From: DATIHF01 sp035480955
Lineage (GTDB): Bacteria > Patescibacteriota > Microgenomatia > Woykebacterales > RBG-16-39-9b
Assembly: GCA_035480955.1 (NCBI GenBank)
Contig: DATIHF010000022.1
Span: 1-7,311, forward strand
DNA: 7,311 nucleotides
Reading direction: 5' to 3'
In this document: positions 1 to 4,569 of the stretch, one piece after another
Position numbering within the stretch: position 1 is the first letter of the stretch
How the letters are laid out: each line of letters opens with the position of its first letter
The notes under the pieces: generated by a model
Seen by the model: only the letters and a program-made list of their open reading frames with translations
What the model was told of the DNA's origin: nothing
The model's database searches: none
Program-made: the position numbers and the translations under genes

Positions 1-99
1 TCTACGGCAGCGATTTTTATTGCTTTCTCAACTATTCTCATGGCGTTGGACTTAGTTACTTTTACGGCCGAGGAAAAACTCTTGGAAAGGAAAAGCTAA
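1..99 (+). CDS. C-terminal end of an integral membrane protein (partial)
   Basis: The window opens inside a reading frame (frame 1) that runs 32 codons to a TAA at 97-99. The peptide has a hydrophobic stretch (AAIFIAFSTILMALDLVTF) followed by a charged, probably cytoplasmic tail (EEKLLERKS). This looks like the last transmembrane helix and short tail of a polytopic membrane protein. The tail faintly resembles those of ABC transporter permeases, but 32 residues are too few to name a family. Its stop codon overlaps the ATG of the next gene by one base (TAATG), so the two are probably translationally coupled and in one operon. That the frame is real is supported by this junction and by the coherent helix; the function is unknown. 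Confidence 0.6.
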   Translation, partial: STAAIFIAFSTILMALDLVTFTAEEKLLERKS

Positions 100-1151
100 T
101 GGACGACAACCAACAGGTTGCGAAAAGCGAAGCGTTCGACAACAATCCAGTTGCCAGATCTGCAGGATTTGACATGATCACCGTGGGGGACGCGACGATT
201 GATGTTTTCATCAAAATCAACGACGCCCACGTGCAGTGCACCATCAACAAAGAAAGCTGTGTCCTCTGTGTGCAATACGGGGACAAAATCGCGGTCGAGG
301 AAATGCAAAACTTGGTTGCCGGCAACGCGGCGAATAACGCCGTTGGTTCCGCCCGTCTGGGGATGAAAACCGCAATTTTTGTCAATGTTGGCTCCGATGA
401 CACTGGGTTTCGAATCAAAAAACAGCTCGTTTCCGAAAAAGTTGACCCCACCTACATCAAAGTAAACGAAGGGATGGAGTCAAACTACTCAGTCGTGCTA
501 CGTTTCCAAGGGGAGAGGAGTATTTTTGTTTACCACCAGCAGTGGGATTACCAATTGCCAAAATTAGAACCAACCAAATGGGTCTACTACACCAGCGCCT
601 CCTCAAGTTTTGCTAAAGGCAACCTTTCTAAAGATCTCGCCGAGTACGTTAAGGCCAATAATGTAAAGATGGGTTACAACCCGGGGACTTTTCAGATGAA
701 AGCCGGGTTGAAAAACTTCCCAGAAATTTTGGAAGTAACGGAAGTATTTTTCGTCAATGTTGAAGAGGCAAAAAGAATTTTAGGAATCGCCGAAGAGACA
801 CCAATGGAAATAAAAGAGCTTCTTAAAAAAACCCGGGACGAGTTTGGTTTGAAAACTCTCATGGTGACCGACGGACGAAAAGGTTCCTATAGTTTTGACG
901 GAAACGATTTTTGGAAACTTGCCGAATTCCCCGGGGATCGAGTCGAGGCGACCGGAGCAGGTGATGCTTTTGCGACGGCAACTTGTGCGGCGCTTTTCCA
1001 CGGCGAGCCTTTGCAGGAAGCAATGGTTTGGGGTAGTATCAACTCGGCTGCGGTGGTTCACGAAATAGGACCGCAGGCTGGGCTTTTGACACTAGAGCAG
1101 ATCAAAGAGCGCCGAGCCGGCCAAGCGGACTTTAAAGCAGAGAAAATCTAA
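99..1151 (+). CDS. PfkB-family carbohydrate/nucleoside kinase
   Basis: This 350-residue protein belongs to the ribokinase/PfkB fold, which transfers the ATP gamma-phosphate to a hydroxymethyl group of a sugar or nucleoside in the cytoplasm. The fold begins near residue 24 (FDMITVGDATID). The first PfkB signature is GNAANNAVGSARLG at 75-88. Other marks are NPGTF at 194-198, the VNVEEA segment at 219-224, VTDGRKGS at 256-263, and the anion-hole/catalytic motif ATGAGDAF at 284-291 with D289 as the expected base. An insertion around 45-61 carries three cysteines (C47, C54, C57). From memory, similar insertions occur in PfkB proteins of Candidate Phyla bacteria; its role is unknown. The ATG at 99 is favoured by the upstream AAAGGA and the TAATG overlap. 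An internal ATG (residue 26) lies inside the first strand and would truncate the fold. The substrate cannot be read from sequence. Confidence 0.9.
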   Translation: MDDNQQVAKSEAFDNNPVARSAGFDMITVGDATIDVFIKINDAHVQCTINKESCVLCVQYGDKIAVEEMQNLVAGNAANNAVGSARLGMKTAIFVNVGSDDTGFRIKKQLVSEKVDPTYIKVNEGMESNYSVVLRFQGERSIFVYHQQWDYQLPKLEPTKWVYYTSASSSFAKGNLSKDLAEYVKANNVKMGYNPGTFQMKAGLKNFPEILEVTEVFFVNVEEAKRILGIAEETPMEIKELLKKTRDEFGLKTLMVTDGRKGSYSFDGNDFWKLAEFPGDRVEATGAGDAFATATCAALFHGEPLQEAMVWGSINSAAVVHEIGPQAGLLTLEQIKERRAGQADFKAEKI

Positions 1152-1432
1152 TGGAAAAATTAACCGAAGCGCAAATTAAAGATTCTCTTGAAGAGAGTTG
1201 GGAATTCAAAAGAATAGAAAAAATCAAAAAAACCTTTGAGTTTGCTGACTTTGCCCAAGCGGTAGAATTTGTGAATAAGGTTGCTAAAAGTGCCGAGGAA
1301 GCCAACCACCACCCAAAAATTGTGATAGATTATAATAAAGTAAAGATCAAACTTAGCACTCATGACGCCAATGGAGTGACCGAGAAAGACATTGAATTGG
1401 CGAAAAAAATCGAAAGGATAAAAAATGACTAA
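1151..1432 (+). CDS. Pterin-4a-carbinolamine dehydratase (PCD/DCoH family)
   Basis: This 93-residue protein has the full length of the family. It contains the PCD active-site signature without deviation: E, three residues, HHP (about 54-56), five residues, Y61, nine residues, H71, eight residues, D80. The family dehydrates 4a-hydroxytetrahydrobiopterin so that the pterin cofactor can be recycled, classically after aromatic amino acid hydroxylation. Many bacteria carry the gene without such a hydroxylase, and there is none here, so the real substrate may be another oxidised pterin or folate. The ATG overlaps the stop of the kinase gene by one base (TAATG) and has no strong Shine-Dalgarno of its own, which suggests coupled translation. 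Its 3' end overlaps the redoxin gene by eight bases. Confidence 0.93.
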   Translation: MEKLTEAQIKDSLEESWEFKRIEKIKKTFEFADFAQAVEFVNKVAKSAEEANHHPKIVIDYNKVKIKLSTHDANGVTEKDIELAKKIERIKND

Positions 1433-1676
1433 GGTAAAAATTTACACAACACAGACATGTCCATACTGCAAGATGGAAAAGGAATACTTGGATTCTAAAG
1501 GAATCGAATACGAAAACATCTTTATTGATGAGGACAGGGAGGCCGCTGAAGAGCTCATGAAAATGGAAGGCCAATTTGGTGTTCCCTTTACGATTTTCAC
1601 AAAAGAGGATGGGACAAAAGAATCTCTGCTTGGTTTTGACAAAGAAGAAATCAATCGTATACTAGCCTTAAACTAA
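1425..1676 (+). CDS. Glutaredoxin / NrdH-like redoxin
   Basis: This 83-residue, single-domain thioredoxin-fold protein has the redox motif CPYC at residues 12-15 after the first beta strand (KVKIYTTQ) and the cis-proline segment GVPFT near 52-56. It ends with GFDKEEI, where NrdH redoxins have a GF-x-P type segment and classical glutaredoxins have GG-x-D. The CPYC motif fits either. Such proteins carry electrons to ribonucleotide reductase or reduce protein disulfides. With thioredoxin reductase 1.1 kb downstream and no glutathione genes in view, reduction by TrxB in the NrdH manner is plausible but is an inference. A good Shine-Dalgarno (AAAGGA, 1413-1418) sits six bases before the ATG, inside the preceding gene, with which the frame overlaps by eight bases. 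Confidence 0.9.
   Translation: MTKVKIYTTQTCPYCKMEKEYLDSKGIEYENIFIDEDREAAEELMKMEGQFGVPFTIFTKEDGTKESLLGFDKEEINRILALN
1636..1663 (+). promoter_or_regulatory. Sigma70-type promoter inside the redoxin gene
   Basis: A perfect -35 (TTGACA, 1636-1641) is followed after 16 bases by TATACT (1658-1663), five of six matches to the -10 consensus. Transcription would start near 1670, about 27 bases before the next ATG at 1697. The bases also encode the end of the redoxin (GFDKEEINRILA), so chance cannot be excluded, but the match is strong. It would give the DUF3105-cupin-trxB genes expression independent of the upstream genes. Confidence 0.5.
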
Positions 1677-1696
1677 TTTTCCTGCACCCAAACACT

Positions 1697-2356
1697 ATGT
1701 CTGAAAAAAGCGATCTGAGTGGATTAACCAAAAAACAGCGTCAAGAATATTTGCGTAATTTGAAAACTTCTAGCGGGACAACAAACATGACCAAATATTT
1801 GATCGCTGCAGGAATCGTCATCTTTGTGGCAGCAGCTCTCTGGGGACTTTTTGTGCTTTCGAGCAATTCAGGCTCTAGTGTTAAAGAATTGGGAGAAAAA
1901 GTTGCTGCTCCGGCGGCTCCAAATGATCACGCTCATGTTAAAAAAGGCGATCCTCATGTACCCTATACTTCCAACCCACCAAGCTCCGGTCCTCACTACA
2001 ATGGGATTGATCCAGCCACGGGAATTGGGCCCGTCGTTTGTCAGACCTATACCCATGAACTTGACGATGAGTCGGCAGTTCACAACCTAGAGCACGGGGC
2101 GGTCTGGGTTACTTATAAGGATATTAATGATAAAGCACTAGCAGATCAGCTAAAAAAAATTACTCAGCGCTATTCCAAAGTTTTACTTTCGCCACGAGGC
2201 AAGGATGATTCGAAAATTGCCCTAGTTTCTTGGGAAAGAGTTTTAAAACTAGATAAATTTGATGAGCAAAAGATCACTGACTTTATCAAACTTTACCGCA
2301 GCAGCGAAGCCGCTGGAGCTGAAAGATTTGCCCAGTGCGGGACTGTCGCTCCTTAG
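1697..2356 (+). CDS. Membrane-anchored DUF3105 protein
   Basis: This 219-residue protein has a short basic N-terminus (LTKKQRQEYLRNLK, 10-23), one transmembrane helix (about 33-55), a small Ala/Pro/Gly/Ser linker, and then a globular domain from about 78. Because the basic segment precedes the helix, the domain should lie outside the cytoplasm. The domain shows the DUF3105 hallmarks: PPSSGPHY (94-101) and VHNLEHGAVWVTY (128-140), with His residues at 78, 80, 87, 100, 129 and 133 that could bind a metal. Two cysteines, C115 and C214, both in the exported part, could form a disulfide. The molecular function of DUF3105 is not known to me. No Shine-Dalgarno is visible in the 20-base gap before the ATG; the promoter at 1636-1663 may give it a short leader. 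Confidence 0.88.
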   Translation: MSEKSDLSGLTKKQRQEYLRNLKTSSGTTNMTKYLIAAGIVIFVAAALWGLFVLSSNSGSSVKELGEKVAAPAAPNDHAHVKKGDPHVPYTSNPPSSGPHYNGIDPATGIGPVVCQTYTHELDDESAVHNLEHGAVWVTYKDINDKALADQLKKITQRYSKVLLSPRGKDDSKIALVSWERVLKLDKFDEQKITDFIKLYRSSEAAGAERFAQCGTVAP

Positions 2357-2359
2357 TTT

Positions 2360-2797
2360 ATGGAAAAAAGTAAATTCGATTTCAGTAAATTTTCAATAGA
2401 AGGACACTCAGAAAAACTAGAGAAACCTTGGGGTTATGAGTTGCACTGGACTAAAGATCAACCTTACGTTGGTAAACTCCTACACATAAATAAAGGCACT
2501 AAGTTATCTCTACAGTATCATGACCAAAAACAAGAAACAGAATTTTTGATCAAAGGCAGTGTGAAACTTTGGATCGACGACGAAAACGGAGAATTCGTCT
2601 CTGTTGATATGGAGACAGGGGTTGGTTACCAAATAGCCCCTTTCCAACGACATAGATTCGAGGCGCTTGAAGACTCTGATATCATTGAGGTTTCCACTCC
2701 AGAAAAAGGAACCACCTATCGACTCGAAGACGACTACAATAGAAGCGACGAAACCGAAGAGGTGCGTAGAGAACCAAACCGCGGTTGGAATCAATAA
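2360..2797 (+). CDS. Small cupin protein, mannose-6-phosphate isomerase type II-like
   Basis: This 145-residue single-domain cupin resembles the C-terminal isomerase domain of ManC-type bifunctional enzymes. It starts with KPWGYELHW (22-30). The first cupin motif is KGTKLSLQYHDQKQETEFLIKG (45-66), in which Q52, H54 and E59 align with the metal ligands of LSLQxHxxRxE. The second motif is GYQIAPFQRHRFEAL (89-103) with H98 as the remaining ligand. The family isomerises mannose-6-phosphate and fructose-6-phosphate with a divalent metal, but stand-alone copies this short are often annotated only as cupins, so the substrate is uncertain. The C-terminal 25 residues are acidic, then basic, and probably disordered. 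It begins three bases after the DUF3105 stop and shows no clear Shine-Dalgarno, so it is probably translated by coupling. Confidence 0.85.
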   Translation: MEKSKFDFSKFSIEGHSEKLEKPWGYELHWTKDQPYVGKLLHINKGTKLSLQYHDQKQETEFLIKGSVKLWIDDENGEFVSVDMETGVGYQIAPFQRHRFEALEDSDIIEVSTPEKGTTYRLEDDYNRSDETEEVRREPNRGWNQ

Positions 2798-2803
2798 AAT
2801 CCT

Positions 2804-3763
2804 ATGACAGAAGAAGCAAAAAGTAATGAAATCTATGACGTGATTGTCGCGGGTTCAGGCCCAGCAGGTACCACTGCGGCGATCTACTCCGCTCGAAGCA
2901 ACCTGAAGACTTTGGTTGTTGCCGGGGTGGAGGCTGGTGGGCAGCTAATCTGGACGACTGATGTTGAGGACTATCCTGGTTTCCCGGACGGAGTTCAAGG
3001 ACCAGACCTGGTCGCGCTTTTTCGTAAACAAGCCGAGAAATTGGGAGCAGTTTTCACAGATGGAGATATCACCGAAGCAGATCTAGCCAAGCGACCCTTT
3101 CAACTCAAAGTGGGTTCGAAAGATTTTGTCGGAAAAAGTTTGATTTTAGCTACAGGTGCCTCAGCCAAATGGCTCGGCCTACCTTCAGAGCAAAAATTAC
3201 GCGGTCGGGGGGTCTCGGCTTGTGCAGTTTGTGATGGAGCTTTTTTCAAAGGAAAAAACTTGGTCGTGGTTGGTGGTGGAGATACCGCCTTGAAGGACGC
3301 TCTCTTTCTGACCAAATTTGCCCCAAAAGTCTATGTAGTTCATCGCCGAGATAGTCTGCGAGCTTTCAAAGCGCTTCAGGACCGAGTCAAAATGAACAAA
3401 CAAATCGAATTTATCTGGGACTCTGAGCTGATCGAAGTCCTCGGAGAAGACCGAGTCGAAGGAGCAAAAATCAAAAATATCAAAACCGAAAAGGAATCGA
3501 CGCTACCAGTTGAAGGGGTTTTTATCGCCATTGGACACAAACCAAATACCGAATTTCTCAAAGGACAGTTAGAGCTAGATAAAACCGGCTACATCACCCT
3601 CAAAGGCGGGTCAACCACAAGCGTTGAAGGAGTTTTTGCCGCAGGAGACGTCCATGACTACAAATACCAGCAGGCAGTCACCGCTGCAGGAGCCGGCGCA
3701 ATGGCCGCTCTGGAAGTAGAAGATTATCTGGAAGAAGAGAAAGCAAGAGTCAGCCAAACCTGA
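2804..3763 (+). CDS. trxB: Thioredoxin reductase (NADPH, FAD)
   Basis: This 319-residue protein has the normal length of low-molecular-weight bacterial thioredoxin reductase. In order it shows the FAD-binding GSGPAG (17-22), the GGQLIWTTDVEDYPGF segment (45-60), ILATGAS (114-120), the redox-active CAVC (140-143; CATC is more usual), the NADPH-binding GGGDTA (157-162), HRRDS (180-184) typical of NADPH preference, and the closing FAD motif GVFAAGD (276-282) with QQAVTAAGAGAMAA after it. It passes electrons from NADPH through FAD to a thioredoxin or redoxin in the cytoplasm. The likely partner in view is the CPYC redoxin, and the likely final acceptor is NrdJ downstream; both are inferences. It starts six bases after the cupin stop with no evident Shine-Dalgarno. 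It ends in TGA, which argues against a recoded TGA in this organism. Confidence 0.96.
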   Translation: MTEEAKSNEIYDVIVAGSGPAGTTAAIYSARSNLKTLVVAGVEAGGQLIWTTDVEDYPGFPDGVQGPDLVALFRKQAEKLGAVFTDGDITEADLAKRPFQLKVGSKDFVGKSLILATGASAKWLGLPSEQKLRGRGVSACAVCDGAFFKGKNLVVVGGGDTALKDALFLTKFAPKVYVVHRRDSLRAFKALQDRVKMNKQIEFIWDSELIEVLGEDRVEGAKIKNIKTEKESTLPVEGVFIAIGHKPNTEFLKGQLELDKTGYITLKGGSTTSVEGVFAAGDVHDYKYQQAVTAAGAGAMAALEVEDYLEEEKARVSQT

Positions 3764-3766
3764 TTT

Positions 3767-3783
3767 TGATAGCGTTATTATCA
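3767..3783 (+). terminator. Weak stem-loop after trxB
   Basis: TGATA (3767-3771) can pair with TATCA (3779-3783) around a seven-base loop, four bases after the trxB stop. The stem is AT-rich and there is no T-run behind it, so it is at best a weak or RNA-stabilising 3' end. Nothing better is visible before the next promoter, so some read-through into the nrdR leader is likely. Confidence 0.2.
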
Positions 3784-3797
3784 CTTAAAATGGGTGT

Positions 3798-3813
3798 TGT
3801 CAAGGTATTGACA
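3798..3813. repeat. Perfect inverted repeat overlapping the nrdR -35
   Basis: TGTCAA (3798-3803), a four-base spacer GGTA, then TTGACA (3808-3813). The right arm is exactly the -35 element of the nrdR promoter. It could be an operator for a dimeric regulator or a small hairpin in read-through RNA from trxB. I do not recognise the site. Confidence 0.4.
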
Positions 3814-3837
3814 GCGTCTAGATATTGGTGTTAGCAT
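3808..3837 (+). promoter_or_regulatory. nrdR-nrdJ promoter (TTGACA, extended -10)
   Basis: The -35 is a perfect TTGACA (3808-3813). After 18 bases comes TAGCAT (3832-3837), four of six matches, preceded by TG one base away (3829-3830), which makes an extended -10. Transcription should start near 3844. That gives an untranslated leader of about 220 bases before the nrdR GTG. Both NrdR-like sites fall on this promoter: one in its spacer and one on the start site. Confidence 0.6.
3815..3830. promoter_or_regulatory. NrdR box 1 (weaker copy)
   Basis: The core CTAGATATTG (3818-3827) matches nine of ten central positions of the known NrdR box consensus acaCwAtATaTwGtgt, but the flanks match poorly. 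It lies between the -35 and -10. It begins exactly 32 bases before box 2, leaving a 16-base gap; NrdR boxes characteristically come in pairs about three helical turns apart. The spacing is the main reason to believe this degenerate copy. Confidence 0.55.
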
Positions 3838-3846
3838 TTAATTAAT

Positions 3847-3862
3847 ACCCTATATATTGTGC
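3847..3862. promoter_or_regulatory. NrdR box 2 (strong copy)
   Basis: ACCCTATATATTGTGC matches 14 of 16 positions of the NrdR box consensus acaCwAtATaTwGtgt. It covers the region just after the predicted transcription start, a normal place for repression. Because nrdR is the first gene downstream, NrdR would repress both itself and nrdJ. The last bases of the box also form the 5' arm of the RNA stem at 3856-3927, so DNA operator and RNA structure share sequence. Confidence 0.75.
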
Positions 3863-3927
3863 TTTTTAGTTTCCACCCGTGAAACGTACCCCCAACATTT
3901 GGGGCCCATCAAACCTCAAAGCACAGT
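3856..3927 (+). ncRNA. Structured leader RNA, candidate aptamer with a three-way junction
   Basis: The outer stem P1 pairs 3856-3865 with 3918-3927: eight perfect Watson-Crick pairs (TGTGCTTT with AAAGCACA), then a U-G and an A-U. Inside are two hairpins. P2 is GTTTC/GAAAC (3869-3873 with 3881-3885), loop CACCCGT. P3 is CCCCAA/TTGGGG (3890-3895 with 3899-3904), loop CAT. A 13-base unpaired strand (3905-3917) closes the junction. With the switchable hairpins downstream this resembles the aptamer part of a riboswitch. I do not see the cobalamin-riboswitch B12 box or another class I know. An RNA class called the nrdJ motif has been reported upstream of class II RNR genes; I cannot recall its consensus well enough to compare. 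Pairings were found by eye, without covariation. Confidence 0.45.
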
Positions 3928-3961
3928 TAAAGGATAAGTTCTTTTTTATTTTCAAACAATC

Positions 3962-3980
3962 AGCTTAAGGACAGAAAGCT
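3962..3980 (+). other. Small leader hairpin
   Basis: AGCTT (3962-3966) pairs with AAGCT (3976-3980) around a nine-base loop containing AAGGA. It stands between the candidate aptamer and the switch hairpins. Five pairs are weak evidence, so this may be a spacer element or chance. Confidence 0.25.
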
Positions 3981-3990
3981 AGATAGTATT

Positions 3991-4032
3991 AATTATCATA
4001 GGCAGTGCTTTTTGCGGCCTAAAATGATAATT
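3991..4032 (+). promoter_or_regulatory. Antiterminator-like hairpin in the nrdR leader
   Basis: AATTATCAT (3991-3999) pairs perfectly with ATGATAATT (4024-4032). The stem continues with AGGC/GCCT (4000-4003 with 4017-4020) after a three-A bulge (4021-4023), and a small GC/GC tip closes on a T5 loop. It uses both the 5' arm (4017-4022) and part of the 3' arm of the downstream terminator, so the two cannot form together. The 5' arm could be captured by GATAA plus TT at 3933-3940, just after the candidate aptamer. Confidence 0.5.
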
Positions 4033-4042
4033 GGGCTTTTTT
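4017..4042 (+). terminator. Intrinsic terminator in the nrdR leader (attenuator)
   Basis: GCCTAA (4017-4022) pairs with TTGGGC (4031-4036), six pairs including one U-G, loop of eight bases, followed at once by T6 (4037-4042). It sits 25 bases before the nrdR start codon, on the transcript side of the nrdR promoter, where it would block expression of nrdR and nrdJ unless the competing hairpin 3991-4032 forms. It could also serve as the end of read-through transcripts from trxB. Confidence 0.55.
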
Positions 4043-4053
4043 ATTGGTTAATT

Positions 4054-4059
4054 GAAAGG
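4054..4059 (+). promoter_or_regulatory. nrdR ribosome binding site
   Basis: GAAAGG stands eight bases before the GTG at 4068. It decides the non-ATG start, which also places the first Zn-ribbon cysteine at residue 3 as in other NrdR proteins. Confidence 0.7.
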
Positions 4060-4067
4060 TTGTTATC

Positions 4068-4535
4068 GTGAAGTGTCCCTATTGCAGTTACTACGACACA
4101 TCGGTACTAGATTCACGCGATAGTGAGGACCTTGGCTCGATTCGCCGCCGCCGGGAGTGTCTCAAGTGCGAAAAGAGATTCACCACTTACGAGAGAGTCG
4201 ACATGGTAGACCTCATTGTTCTAAAGAAAGATGGCAGGAGAGAACAATTTGACAAGAAGAAACTAATGACCGGGATGCTCAAGGCAACTGAGAAAAGACC
4301 AGTAACCTTGGATCAGATTGAAAAAGCAGTTGATGATATCGAAAGAGAGTTGCGTCGAAGGGAATCCATCGAGATTCCTTCCAACGTGATGGGTGAGGTC
4401 GTGATGAACAAGCTGAAAAAACTGGACGAAGTTGCTTATATCAGATTTGCATCAGTTTACCGATCTTTTGACGATCTAGAGACTTTTGAGAAAGAAGTCA
4501 AGAGTTTGATGAAGGATAAGGGAAGCGTAAACTAG
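4068..4535 (+). CDS. nrdR: Transcriptional repressor NrdR
   Basis: This 155-residue protein is NrdR, the ATP/dATP-sensing repressor of ribonucleotide reductase genes, of normal family length. A zinc ribbon occupies about 1-40 with ligands C3, C6, C31 and C34 (MKCPYC and CLKCEKRFTTYERV) and the DNA-binding basic stretch SIRRRREC between them. The ATP-cone follows (about 47-137), starting IVLKKDGRREQFDKKKL and ending VAYIRFASVYRSFDD, both typical. It starts with GTG; the Shine-Dalgarno GAAAGG and the family N-terminus agree on this codon. It lies 34 bases upstream of nrdJ in the same direction and is probably cotranscribed with it. The pair of NrdR boxes on its own promoter implies autoregulation. 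NrdJ has no evident ATP-cone, so NrdR may be the main sensor of total dNTP here. Confidence 0.97.
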   Translation: MKCPYCSYYDTSVLDSRDSEDLGSIRRRRECLKCEKRFTTYERVDMVDLIVLKKDGRREQFDKKKLMTGMLKATEKRPVTLDQIEKAVDDIERELRRRESIEIPSNVMGEVVMNKLKKLDEVAYIRFASVYRSFDDLETFEKEVKSLMKDKGSVN

Positions 4536-4553
4536 TTTTTATTATTATTTATC

Positions 4554-4561
4554 AAAGGAGG
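4554..4561 (+). promoter_or_regulatory. nrdJ ribosome binding site
   Basis: AAAGGAGG is a full-consensus Shine-Dalgarno placed eight bases before the nrdJ ATG at 4570. It is the strongest in the window and fixes the start. Most upstream genes have weak or absent sites, so nrdJ is probably translated at a high rate. Confidence 0.85.
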
Positions 4562-4569
4562 CCTGCTCA

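Noticed and set aside
1824..2090. Second + strand frame of 88 codons within the DUF3105 gene
   Set aside because: Out of frame with a protein that has clear family motifs; no ribosome site and no recognisable features.
3761..3763. Possible recoding of TGA (as in some Candidate Phyla lineages that read it as glycine)
   Set aside because: TrxB has its normal length ending at this TGA, and the - strand gene ends at a TGA next to a terminator.
3870..3968. Open frame in the nrdR leader with a GTG at 3879 (29 codons, ending TAA at 3966-3968)
   Set aside because: No Shine-Dalgarno before the GTG, a TAG just upstream at 3867-3869, and the bases are better explained by the P2/P3 hairpins of the leader RNA.
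3840..4067. Cobalamin (AdoCbl) riboswitch of the classical type, expected before a B12 enzyme
   Set aside because: I could not find the B12 box or the long conserved core; the whole leader is about 220 bases and the candidate aptamer only about 70.
3840..4067. tRNA or other known RNA gene in the gap before nrdR
   Set aside because: No T-loop or anticodon-arm pattern; the foldable parts fit a regulatory leader instead.
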